A stretch of DNA of 62,469 bases. It comes from DAOUMU01 sp034409055. Its GTDB lineage: Bacteria > Chloroflexota > Anaerolineae > 4572-78 > J111. The notes below the pieces were generated by a model. That model ran no database searches. It was not told where the DNA came from and worked only from the letters and a program-made list of their open reading frames with translations. Where the stretch lies: contig DAOUMU010000124.1 of the NCBI GenBank assembly GCA_034409055.1, forward strand, positions 1 through 62,469, given 5' to 3'. Shown piece by piece: positions 33,531 through 41,729 of this stretch. Within the stretch, counting starts at the first letter, position 1, and each line of letters opens with the position of its first letter. Both the position numbers and the translations under genes were made by a program.

Positions 33531-34164
33531 GCGGACCACAATCCGCGTTCCGGGTCGCCGGACTGTAGTCCGGCAAGAGCGGTAAAAATTCTTGTTGTTT
33601 CAGAAAAACCCCTTTCTGCTTTGAGCGGACCACAGTTCGCGTTTCGGGTCGCCGGACTGTGGTCCGGCTAGAGCTTATTTCATTTGGTACTCTTTTGCTC
33701 TCAGCGGACCACAGTCCGCGCTCCTTACTGCCGGACTGTGGTCCAGAGCGGCAAAAATTCTTGTTGTTTCAGAAAAAACCCTTTCTGCTTTGAACGGACC
33801 ACAATCCGCGTTCCGGATCGCCGGACTGTGGTCCGGCTGGAGCTTATTCCAGGGAATGTTTAGAAGGAGCGTTTAGAGCAATTTATCCAAAAAGTCGTTG
33901 CCGCTTTTGCCCGTAATTCCCGGTAAAACACCGAGAAAACGCCCTGAAAACCGGCAATGACTTTTTCGACATGCAAAGGGCCTCTAAACATTACCTGTAT
34001 TCCACTTGGTACTCTTTTGCTTTGAGCGGACCACAATCCGCGTTCCGGGTCGCCGGACTGTGGTCTGGCCAGAGCGGCAAAAAATCTTGTTGTTTCAGAG
34101 AAAAACCCTTTCTGCTCTCAGCGGACCATAGTTCGCGCTCTGGACCGCCGGACTGTGGTCCGGC
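33531..34164. repeat. BIME-like array of six paired hairpins
   Basis: Six units at about 33531-33574, 33624-33668, 33704-33745, 33794-33837, 34025-34069 and 34121-34164. Each pairs GCGGAC-CACA-GTCCGC with GCCGGAC-TGTG-GTCCGGC, joined by about 10 bases. Two spacer types alternate: one with AAAATTCTTGTTGTTTCAG and one with TTTGGTACTCTTTTGC. Between units 4 and 5 is an extra ~140-bp segment (33845-33995) with its own CGAAAAAGTC / AGTCGTTGCC pairing. No coding sequence is supported. Confidence 0.92.
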
Positions 34165-34202
34165 TAGAGCAACAATTTTCTTGATTAGGAATTAACCAAA
34201 AC

Positions 34203-36578
34203 TCATTGGAACTGAAAAATGCGATAATTATCGAAATATAATTTCCCTTTGCCTTCTGGATCTGAAGCTACTACACCCACATAGCTTGGTTCGTAGTTAG
34301 GCATTGTATACTGAGCGCAAAACGTATCATCCACATACCCAATAGCTTGACCATCCCTAATAACTACAGTCACTGTATGAAATACGTGCGTAAAATCAAT
34401 AACTTTCCCGGTCTCTCGTACATACCAACGCGAGTAATCTGACCCCAAGAAATGACAATTGCCAGACCCATTGACAGCGAATGCATAGTTCATCTTATCT
34501 TCTGATTCAAATCGCCCCCCGAAACTAATCCCTTGACTTTGAGTACTACCTATGTTAAGTGGTCCTATATCCACTTGCAATACACCATCCTTAAAGTTAC
34601 CTCCTGCGCCTCCCCATACTGAAATAAACGTTACATCTTGGTATAATTCAGTAAAATATTGCCCATTCTCATAGCCTGTCGCTCCAACATTCGAAGAGTA
34701 ATTGTCCCAGCCCGTCTGTTCTGACGAAAAATCATCTCTTTTCCACTCGACTATCGCCGTAGGTACTAATGCAGCTATTACTTGATACGTTTCTCTCTTG
34801 TTCCATAAAGCCCCGTAGAGTCGGCCATCCCTTATCACGGTTTGCCGCACCTGCTCCTGCCACGCTTCATTCAGGCTCAATACGGTTTCCAGGTCAGCCA
34901 GTGCTTGTTCTGGCCTGTCCAAGGCAGCGTAAGCCAGAGCCCGGTCAAAATGCGTCCCCGGATTCTCGTTATTCAGGCTAATGGCGGCATCATAAGCAAT
35001 GAGGGCCTGTTGATACTCACCCCGAGCGTGATGTTCTCGGCCTTGTGACCAACTGTCAAGCTCGCTGACTAGATTCTTGATGGTGTAGTCGTCCGTATCG
35101 GGCAATGCAGATAGAGGTTGCACCATTGCCTGCAATAGCTGAGCACCTTGTTCGTTCATTCTTGGGTCCGTGTACAAACCCTTGATAACGGTGATTAGCT
35201 GTTCTTCTACGGCCTGGGGGTTAGCCAGGTTAAATATGGCCCGTTGCTCAGTTGGTTCCAGTTCAAAAAACATACAGCGGGCGTCATCTTCGTAGCCGGG
35301 CAGGTCGAGAAGTTGGGCCAGACTGTCCAGACGAACCTCGGCACTGGGAAGGCGAAAGTCTTCGGCTGCTGCTGTCGCTCGTGCCTCGATGGTCTGCTGT
35401 TTCTGCTGGTAGAGAACGAAGCCGATACCCAAAATCAACAAAACGATCACTATGACCGAGACGACGATAATCTGCCAGGTCCACTCGGAAGGGGTATTAG
35501 CCTTGATCCAGGCCAGATTAAAGGCTTGCCGATAGATTTCATTGCGAACTTTGAGCACCCCCTTTTCAACTCGCACCAGTCCCAGGAGCTTCAGCCGGTT
35601 TTGCTCAATTGATCGTTCGTCCTCCGCCACCGTTCGTCCCGTATGCACCTGGCGGTAAAGAGTCAATAACCGGCCTCGTTGGGGATGGGCCTGGATGTTG
35701 TCTCGCACAAATTGCAGATTGGTTTCGGTGCAGGCCTCGTCAGACAGAAACAGCTTTTCGACCAGTTGATCGATCTGGGCGTCGGTCCAGGTCCGGTTGT
35801 CTGTCTCGACCACCTGGCGGCATAATTTCTGGGTCAGATAAGGATGGCCATAGGTCCAGTCAAAGATGCGGTCCAAGATGGCCTCGCCCCGCTCCGGGTA
35901 AACGGCTTGCAGCCCCTCTTGCAGCACTCGGGCCTCGGCTCGACTAAACTCACGGATATCAAGCCGGTGACCGATATTGAAGGGCGTCCGGCTGCGATCT
36001 TTGATCAGATCGCTGGGAGTGACTACCCCAAAGAGGACGAAGATTAGCCGCTGGTAAATAGAATCCGTGGCACGGGCGTTGTAAATAAAACGGATGGCAG
36101 CAAAAAAATCGTCAGAAAAACTCAAATTCAGGGTGGTATCTATCTCATCCACAAAGATCACCACTGGACCCTCAATTTCGGCCAGCACTACGTCATGCAG
36201 AAAAGTCAGGAAGCGTTGTACCGAGCCCAGAGTGGCGCGTTTCTGCCACCAGGCCTCCAAATCTGCCGCTAAGTTTAACTGGCTCTTTAGACGGGTCAGC
36301 AGTCCCAGGTACCATTGCTCAACACTGACATCGCTGCCAATGGTGGTCAGGTCAATGATGACAGAGTGAACGCCGTGGGTTTGCAAACGTTGGGCCGTGC
36401 GGACCATCAGACTTGACTTACCCAGTTGGCGGGCCGTTAGCCCATAGCAGAACTCCCCGGCCAGGACCAAGTTAAGCAGTTCATCATCTACTGATCTCTT
36501 TACATAAGAGAGGGCGTCAACCTCCAGATTACCCCCGGTAACAAAAAACTTTGAGGGTGTCCCGTCTATATTCGTCAT
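34203..36578 (-). CDS. AAA-like ATPase with membrane helix, TPR and jelly-roll domain
   Basis: A 791-residue protein whose first ~390 residues parallel the 29627 gene: Walker A TARQLGKSS with Lys54, Walker B VVIFVDEID, then a membrane helix (IIVVSVIVIVLLILGIGFVLY). TPR-like repeats follow (QALIAYDAAISLNNENPGTHFDRALAYAALDR region). The C-terminal ~180 residues form a concanavalin/LamG-like beta sandwich (DNYSSNVGATGYENGQYF to KLYFDNYRIFQF), which in such proteins binds carbohydrate. It starts inside the stop of the upstream ATPase gene (ATGA), so it belongs to the conflict operon as its last gene. Likely role: membrane sensor-relay. Confidence 0.87.
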   Translation of the reverse strand: MTNIDGTPSKFFVTGGNLEVDALSYVKRSVDDELLNLVLAGEFCYGLTARQLGKSSLMVRTAQRLQTHGVHSVIIDLTTIGSDVSVEQWYLGLLTRLKSQLNLAADLEAWWQKRATLGSVQRFLTFLHDVVLAEIEGPVVIFVDEIDTTLNLSFSDDFFAAIRFIYNARATDSIYQRLIFVLFGVVTPSDLIKDRSRTPFNIGHRLDIREFSRAEARVLQEGLQAVYPERGEAILDRIFDWTYGHPYLTQKLCRQVVETDNRTWTDAQIDQLVEKLFLSDEACTETNLQFVRDNIQAHPQRGRLLTLYRQVHTGRTVAEDERSIEQNRLKLLGLVRVEKGVLKVRNEIYRQAFNLAWIKANTPSEWTWQIIVVSVIVIVLLILGIGFVLYQQKQQTIEARATAAAEDFRLPSAEVRLDSLAQLLDLPGYEDDARCMFFELEPTEQRAIFNLANPQAVEEQLITVIKGLYTDPRMNEQGAQLLQAMVQPLSALPDTDDYTIKNLVSELDSWSQGREHHARGEYQQALIAYDAAISLNNENPGTHFDRALAYAALDRPEQALADLETVLSLNEAWQEQVRQTVIRDGRLYGALWNKRETYQVIAALVPTAIVEWKRDDFSSEQTGWDNYSSNVGATGYENGQYFTELYQDVTFISVWGGAGGNFKDGVLQVDIGPLNIGSTQSQGISFGGRFESEDKMNYAFAVNGSGNCHFLGSDYSRWYVRETGKVIDFTHVFHTVTVVIRDGQAIGYVDDTFCAQYTMPNYEPSYVGVVASDPEGKGKLYFDNYRIFQFQ

Positions 36579-37948
36579 AGCTTATCCGCAAAGTAGCGTC
36601 TGTACAGATCACAGCGACAGGTGTGAACATCTCCCCGGCCTGTGACCAGGCCGGCCTGCAATAAACGTACCAATGCCATTTCATCTGAGCAACGATTAGA
36701 CTGAATAATTTCTTTTAGTGCTGCTTTCAGACGTTGATCCTCTTGGAGAAGTGAATAATAATGCCATAAATGCTCTCTGAAAGGTCCTTGTTCCGTAGGG
36801 GCCACACGACTCAGGTTAGCCCAAGTTTGTTGTTCAGTGACCAGCGTGTACAGAGCTTGACGGGTGAGGTAAGGGTGACCACTCAATAACTTCATCAACT
36901 TGGGAAAGTCAGGCTCTTTTACTGGCGAGCCATGTCGCCGGTTAAGCTCAAAAACCTGATTCTGGTCGAAATCTTCCAGGTAGATGAAGGTACCCACGTT
37001 GAATGGTGATTGCATCACATTGGAGATGAGCATATAGGGTTCGGTGGAGATGACCATGACTAGGTTGAGACGATCCCAGGCTTCCTCCAAGGGACGCTTT
37101 TCGTGCCAGGCACGTAGCATAGCAAAGAAATCCTTAGCGTAGGATGTTTGCAGCAGGAAGTCTACTTCGTCCAATGCCAAGATGATGGAGGTGTCAATTT
37201 CAGCCAGAACATAATCCTCAATTAAATAAGAGAGTTTGTTATGTGGACCCAATGTACCTTGCCAAAACTTCTCCACCTTTGCAACATCGAGTCCAAGTTT
37301 CCGGACGATTAACTCGGCTAACTCTCGTAGAAAGATGTCAGGCGAAGCTAATTGATCACTGCCAAAACTCTGTAAGTTAAGCACTACAGGCTTAACCCCC
37401 TTTCTACGGGCGTGGTATATACCACGGATCAATAGGGAGCTTTTACCGACTTGACGGGAACCACGAATTGTAGTCGTAGTGCCTGGTTGCACCACCTCGT
37501 GTCTAAGTATAGCGTCGGCCTTACGTTCTATGTAAAACTTGCTGCGTAGCTTGACCGCCCCCTTGGGTGTGTCTAATTTGTCGAGGATACTTGGATCGAA
37601 CTCTGGCAGTGGTGAATGTAAGGTTTCGTCATCAGGGATGATGTGACCATCCTCAGAGAGGATAATATCTCTGGGTAAGACATTGATAGCTTCAATGGGC
37701 TTAAGCCGTACAGATGGATAGAGGTCTGAAACATCGAAAATTATTTCTCCCAGATCGCGAGCGATATTGGTTAGAATGTTTCGCTGTTCCGGATCGACAA
37801 TAAATTTGCCAGCCTCTCTGATTTCACTGAGCAACTTTTGTGCTTGAGTAAGAACATCTTTTTGCTCAAGCTGCTCAAATTCTTTCCTGGATCTATCGTA
37901 TTGATCTTTTAGTTGTGTAAAAAGTTCTGTCACGGAATTATTCTCCAA
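36575..37948 (-). CDS. P-loop ATPase of the conflict operon
   Basis: A 457-residue cytoplasmic ATPase. A helical, charged N-terminus (1-80, likely coiled coil) precedes an AAA/STAND-type domain with Walker A GSRQVGKSS (163-171), Walker B IILALDEVD (about 257-265) and a later GHPYLTRQ motif shared with the two AAA-TPR proteins, then a winged-helix-like C-terminus. It has no membrane helix. It overlaps the upstream gene by 11 bp and the downstream one by 4 bp. As the soluble ATPase it may act as the NTP-dependent switch that gathers the adaptor and protease proteins. Function is inferred from context. Confidence 0.83.
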   Translation of the reverse strand: MENNSVTELFTQLKDQYDRSRKEFEQLEQKDVLTQAQKLLSEIREAGKFIVDPEQRNILTNIARDLGEIIFDVSDLYPSVRLKPIEAINVLPRDIILSEDGHIIPDDETLHSPLPEFDPSILDKLDTPKGAVKLRSKFYIERKADAILRHEVVQPGTTTTIRGSRQVGKSSLLIRGIYHARRKGVKPVVLNLQSFGSDQLASPDIFLRELAELIVRKLGLDVAKVEKFWQGTLGPHNKLSYLIEDYVLAEIDTSIILALDEVDFLLQTSYAKDFFAMLRAWHEKRPLEEAWDRLNLVMVISTEPYMLISNVMQSPFNVGTFIYLEDFDQNQVFELNRRHGSPVKEPDFPKLMKLLSGHPYLTRQALYTLVTEQQTWANLSRVAPTEQGPFREHLWHYYSLLQEDQRLKAALKEIIQSNRCSDEMALVRLLQAGLVTGRGDVHTCRCDLYRRYFADKL

Positions 37949-38666
37949 GTATAGGGTGTAGTGCTTCTATTATCGCCCCTATTCTCTTGTCTGCAGCAGT
38001 TAATACATCCCAGAGAATGCCTCTAAGCTCTGCAAGTTGAGAGAAAACTATCTTGAATTCTGGTTTTCGAATATCTGTTTGCATCAAATATCTTGTAATC
38101 TTATCCAAACTCGAGATTTGATTTTGGAGGTCATAGAAGACATAAGTATAGGCATATTGAAGATTCCATTTGTCGGGAACTGATCTTAACTTAGGAACAC
38201 ACAATTCTTGCCATTTGTAACCAGCATCATCAAGCCTCTCCGGGTCAGGCTTGAAGCGATAGGCCGTTAGATAACCTAGAGGAATATCCAGTACATTTAA
38301 CAATATTTGAGACTCATTGTGGATCAATTTCCATTCTACAAGCTCTGCAAACAATTCAACAGGGGCTCTACTAATTATTGTCCTGGAGACTAGTTGATCA
38401 GACACAATATAAGGTTCGTATTGTGTAAATAGATCATCTTTATTTTTACGCATAATATCTAGCAACTTGTCAAAGTTAGTTGGATTACGACGACAGTGGT
38501 CGAGAAGCAAGTTAATCTTGATGTCTCTTCGCATTCCTTCACTGAATTTGTCGTAGACATTTGGAAAATAGTCCATACAGAAAGCTCTCAACTCTGAATC
38601 ATCAAAGGCAAGATTGAGCAATCTGCGGATTTTAGAAGTGTTGTAAGGTTGTGGAGAGTGGGTCAT
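37938..38666 (-). CDS. Adaptor protein with N-terminal Death-like/effector-associated domain
   Basis: A 242-residue soluble protein. Residues about 8-80 (TSKIRRLLNLAFDDSELRAF...FSEGMRRDIKINLLLDHCRR) are a small all-helical domain nearly repeated at the C-terminus of the neighbouring CHAT protease. Such effector-associated domains work by homotypic contact. Residues 90-242 are mostly helical with no family I recognise. Four-base overlap with the CHAT gene stop and 11-base overlap with the ATPase gene indicate co-translation. Best reading: a bridge between the ATPase and the protease. The number of the EAD subfamily cannot be assigned by eye. Confidence 0.78.
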   Translation of the reverse strand: MTHSPQPYNTSKIRRLLNLAFDDSELRAFCMDYFPNVYDKFSEGMRRDIKINLLLDHCRRNPTNFDKLLDIMRKNKDDLFTQYEPYIVSDQLVSRTIISRAPVELFAELVEWKLIHNESQILLNVLDIPLGYLTAYRFKPDPERLDDAGYKWQELCVPKLRSVPDKWNLQYAYTYVFYDLQNQISSLDKITRYLMQTDIRKPEFKIVFSQLAELRGILWDVLTAADKRIGAIIEALHPILGE

Positions 38667-40738
38667 TTACGCTGTTCCTCCAATACAATCAATAACCTTT
38701 GGTAGCATTCCGGCACACGTCGACAATAATCCAACAACAACGTAATCTTCTCATCCTTTCGCATCCCCCGGCTGAATTTGTCGTATACCTGGGGGAAGTT
38801 GTCCATACAGAAGGCATCCAACTCCGCATCATCAAACACCTGATTAAGCTGACGGCGAAGTTTACTAGTATTAGGCTGCCCGGATACCTCTGGCGTAGGA
38901 GAAAGGCCAGACACCTGGGGCTTTTTCGTATCGAAATGAATCGGTTCGATCTGGATATTACTAAATGTGGCGGTTGCTCTACGCACTACGAGAGAGACCC
39001 CACCAATATCCAGGTACCGACTTGCTGTGTTACTCCGCAGAATTTCAGCGCCATTTAATTTTACTGAAATTTGTGTATTAACCAGGGTGATTTCAAAATG
39101 GATTTTCTCCGACGTGTGAGGAAACATATATTGAGCCAGAATTCCCTCTGGTGAAACAATTTCCACCCGGCCATCCCTGCGAACAATAAGCAGGTATCCT
39201 GTTCCCTCTGCCTCTCCGCCTCGAAGCCGAATACCGCCCCAGTCTTGTTCCCCCTCTGTTTCTTCAAGAAGAAAGTCGAATGAAATTTTGATATTAGGCA
39301 GGTTATCGGCGATTAAGTAAGAACGCTTTCGACTTTTTCGCTTCGGCTCTTGCGATGAAGATGGTGCACTCAAGGTTATCTTGCTGATCAGTTTGTTTCC
39401 TCTATCATCAGATATCTCATTCGGGCGATGGTAAGGGGCGGGCAGGTCCATATGTATAGGAGGAGATGGATCAGGTGTGGAAGTTGGGTAAGTTATCTCG
39501 GCCTCAAAAATTCGGCCCTCTATATTAGCCGGGTCGGTGCGCAAGTATAATACAGGCCGATACCAGGCATCCTCAATATCCAGCAGGCTGGTTTTAGCCG
39601 CCGCTACGGCCTGGGTCAAAGGAGCATTGTTCAGCAAAGTCTGGTAAAAACTGGCCACAAAGGCTCGGGTGCTATTGACCTCTACCGGAAACTGCATAGC
39701 CACCACCGCCGGAATGCCTTGCTTGACCAAAGCCCCGGCCACACTGTTAAAGGCGCTGCTCCCACCGGTCAGGCCAGAGTCACAGACCGATAACACCACT
39801 AACTGAATATCCCGATTCAGCAGGGCTTTACCCAACTTTGGCCCACTGACCCACTCCAGATTGTCATCTGTTTGGGCAAAAGCCACGTAACCCTGCGCTT
39901 TCTGCTCCGGTGGAAAGGTCCAGCCGCAATGCTGGCACGTTTTAGCTCCGGCTGAACTCAGTTGCGTACACTCATCACACAACACCCCATACTCGCCGTG
40001 GGCGTCAAGGTGAACCACGTGGATGTTCCGGTAGAATTGATTGAGGGCCTGGGCCAGTTGGGCAAAGGTGGAGGCTGGGGCGGAAGCGGAGTCCAAATCC
40101 CGGACCTGGATTTGACTGCTGGCTTCAGCGAGCAGATTTTTCAGCGTAGTTCGGTCCAAAACGGGTAAGTCAGGGTAGACCTGGGGCATGTTGGGGCGGG
40201 GGTCTACCAGGAGGAGATTCAGCCTGTCCTTAAGCATGAGGGGGGTCAGGGGCTGGCCAAAATCAACGTAGCGCACCAAAGAGGCTCGCAGGGAGTCGAA
40301 CAGGAACTCGTCGCCGTCGTGCAGCACCTCCCAGGGATAGGTCTGGAGATAACTGCCGGCATCGGGAAAATGTAGCTCGATGAGGGGTGGGTTGCCTTGA
40401 TAACTGTGAAAGGCCCGTTGGAAGAGTCGCTCACATTTGCCCTCGCCAAACACGGCTTGATACAATAACCGGCCAATGCGCTCGACTCGCTGGCGGGAGG
40501 GGGTGCCATCCTTGGCCGCCAACCGTAATTTTGCCGCCGTTTCGACGACAGCGCCTTTGGGCCAGGTTTCTCGATATGGTCTAAAGGCTTTCAGATAGAG
40601 AAAAACGGCGTTCCATTCCCGGTCATCTAGCCAGGGTAGGGTAAATTGGTGGTCAGCCTGTCCCTGGGCTGAATGAAGGATGACCATACCTTCTTTGGCG
40701 TTGATTTGGCGCAGGGTCAGTTTTATGGGCTGGCTCAT
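38663..40738 (-). CDS. CHAT-domain (caspase-like) protease with zinc ribbon, jelly-roll and adaptor domain
   Basis: A 691-residue effector. Residues about 130-400 form a CHAT peptidase: catalytic His247 in VVHLDAHGEY and Cys319 in VVLSVCDSG, followed by the GGSSAFNSVAGALVKQGIPAVV region. Between them is an inserted zinc ribbon with Cys254, Cys257, Cys268 and Cys271. Residues about 470-600 look like a concanavalin-type beta sandwich (ISFDFLLEETEGEQDWGGI to ATFSNIQIE). Residues 622-691 form the same helical adaptor domain as the next gene. CHAT proteases cleave protein targets upon activation, often causing cell death or dormancy. Its start lies 7 bp after the trypco2 stop. Confidence 0.88.
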   Translation of the reverse strand: MSQPIKLTLRQINAKEGMVILHSAQGQADHQFTLPWLDDREWNAVFLYLKAFRPYRETWPKGAVVETAAKLRLAAKDGTPSRQRVERIGRLLYQAVFGEGKCERLFQRAFHSYQGNPPLIELHFPDAGSYLQTYPWEVLHDGDEFLFDSLRASLVRYVDFGQPLTPLMLKDRLNLLLVDPRPNMPQVYPDLPVLDRTTLKNLLAEASSQIQVRDLDSASAPASTFAQLAQALNQFYRNIHVVHLDAHGEYGVLCDECTQLSSAGAKTCQHCGWTFPPEQKAQGYVAFAQTDDNLEWVSGPKLGKALLNRDIQLVVLSVCDSGLTGGSSAFNSVAGALVKQGIPAVVAMQFPVEVNSTRAFVASFYQTLLNNAPLTQAVAAAKTSLLDIEDAWYRPVLYLRTDPANIEGRIFEAEITYPTSTPDPSPPIHMDLPAPYHRPNEISDDRGNKLISKITLSAPSSSQEPKRKSRKRSYLIADNLPNIKISFDFLLEETEGEQDWGGIRLRGGEAEGTGYLLIVRRDGRVEIVSPEGILAQYMFPHTSEKIHFEITLVNTQISVKLNGAEILRSNTASRYLDIGGVSLVVRRATATFSNIQIEPIHFDTKKPQVSGLSPTPEVSGQPNTSKLRRQLNQVFDDAELDAFCMDNFPQVYDKFSRGMRKDEKITLLLDYCRRVPECYQRLLIVLEEQRK

Positions 40739-40745
40739 CTTCTAC

Positions 40746-41120
40746 TTACCGGGGAGGTGCAGTTTCCTCTGCTTGCGTTCTACCTTTAAGAATGGCCTTG
40801 ACCGCGTTGCTTTTGACTACCTCGATGATCTGGGGATTTGCAGCAACCATTTCGTCAATAAGCTGTTCCCGCTCCAGGATCGGGGTCAACTTGACGGTGG
40901 CTTTCTGTACCCGCTGTTCCGAGACTTCGCTGCCGGCTTCGACAATCTTCAGGGCACTAAACCCACCTTTTAGCGTCCCCTCCACTACAAAATTGATTTC
41001 CACCGTGACTTCGTCAATAGTAAAAAGCGGTACGGGATCCTCCTGCTGGGCCTCCTCAGAAAGGAGTTCCTGTTTAACCCAGTAAATCAAGTCTCGCAGA
41101 CTGACCGGTTTATCTGACAT
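40746..41120 (-). CDS. Trypco2-family protein
   Basis: A 124-residue small protein matching the trypsin-co-occurring domain 2 pattern: an N-terminal helix (SLRDLIYWVKQELLSE), strands FTIDEVTVEINFVVEG, then a segment KIVEAGSEVSEQRVQKATVKLTPI. This family travels with trypsin-like and other proteases in bacterial conflict systems and is thought to be a binding or chaperone-like part. I chose the ATG at 41120 because AAGGAG is 6 bases upstream; the longer frame to 41180 reads through a repeat. It heads the operon running down to 34203. Confidence 0.82.
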   Translation of the reverse strand: MSDKPVSLRDLIYWVKQELLSEEAQQEDPVPLFTIDEVTVEINFVVEGTLKGGFSALKIVEAGSEVSEQRVQKATVKLTPILEREQLIDEMVAANPQIIEVVKSNAVKAILKGRTQAEETAPPR

Positions 41121-41129
41121 TGACATCTC

Positions 41130-41182
41130 CTTAATAATAACGACCAACAACGAACGACCAACCCACAGGGCAGGCGACATTT
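41130..41182. repeat. CGACCAAC/CCCACAGGGCAGGCGAC repeat upstream of trypco2
   Basis: Short words CGACCAACAACGAACGACC followed by CCACAGGGCAGGCGAC. The reverse complement recurs twice at about 48285-48345, upstream of another transcription unit. Confidence 0.65.
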
Positions 41183-41222
41183 TCAGCCATGATTCTGACG
41201 CCTCGGGCGTTGTGGTGGTTTC

Positions 41223-41337
41223 GTAATTATTCGCCGTTGCTCAAGGCGGACCACAGTCCGCCGGGGGGCAAATTTGTTCATCCAGACCCCCAACGGCTGC
41301 CGGACTGTGGTCCGGCAAGAGCAGGTGAATAATTACT
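41223..41337. repeat. Nested inverted repeat enclosing a paired hairpin
   Basis: Outer arms GTAATTATTC (41224-41233) and GAATAATTAC (41327-41336) match perfectly. Inside are GCGGAC-CACA-GTCCGC (about 41246-41261) and GCCGGAC-TGTG-GTCCGGC (41298-41315), the same hairpins as in the RAYT array. It sits just upstream of the conflict operon. Confidence 0.88.
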
Positions 41338-41367
41338 AAAAACGCTGCCTTTTTGACCAGGCAGCGT
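41336..41367 (-). terminator. Terminator-like hairpin on the minus strand upstream of the conflict operon
   Basis: On the minus strand ACGCTGCC (41367-41360), loop TGGTCAAAAA, GGCAGCGT (41349-41342) and then TTTTTAG. No minus-strand gene ends here; it lies about 220 bp upstream of the trypco2 start. It may insulate or attenuate the operon. Confidence 0.6.
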
Positions 41368-41435
41368 GGTTGTAGCCGGATAAGAAGCGATTGAATATGG
41401 AACTTGGTTGTTGTGACCTGGCCGAATGTATGAAT

Positions 41436-41457
41436 ACCCCTCATCCCCATGAGGGGT
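41436..41457. repeat. CCCC-loop hairpin
   Basis: Stem ACCCCTCAT (41436-41444) and ATGAGGGGT (41449-41457) around CCCC, like hairpin 1 of the two-hairpin repeat units but alone. The rest of 41458-41629 is AT-rich with no gene. Confidence 0.7.
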
Positions 41458-41633
41458 GCTTATTTAACCAAGTATACCACAGTTATGTGTCAGTATCAAT
41501 ACTATTTGTACAACTTGGTACAAAAAATCAATATTTTCTCCTTTTCTTTAGAGTTTACATTGAGTTCATTTACTCTGAGTCGGAATGAATTTACGCCAGC
41601 ACCAACAAATCGTTGACCGGCCGCACTTGATAT

Positions 41634-41704
41634 TTTACATTACTTTTACATTTTGATAATCATTTTACAACAACCCTTGCTTATCCTATAGACGTTTAGA
41701 TAAT
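41634..41704 (+). promoter_or_regulatory. Promoter of the CotH-VTC operon with TTTACA repeats
   Basis: TTTACA at 41634-41639 and 41645-41650 (11-bp period) and again at 41664-41669 resembles the TT(A/T/C)ACA repeats bound by PhoP-type response regulators. Downstream are a -35-like TTGCTT (41677-41682), a 16-bp spacer and GATAAT (41699-41704). The operon encodes a polyphosphate polymerase homologue, so phosphate control would make sense. Prediction only. Confidence 0.5.
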
Positions 41705-41729
41705 TTTACCCAACTTCCAGGAGGAACTC

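Noticed and set aside
33531..34164. CRISPR-like regular repeats
   Set aside because: Repeat units are paired inverted hairpins, spacers belong to only two recurring types, and no cas genes are nearby.
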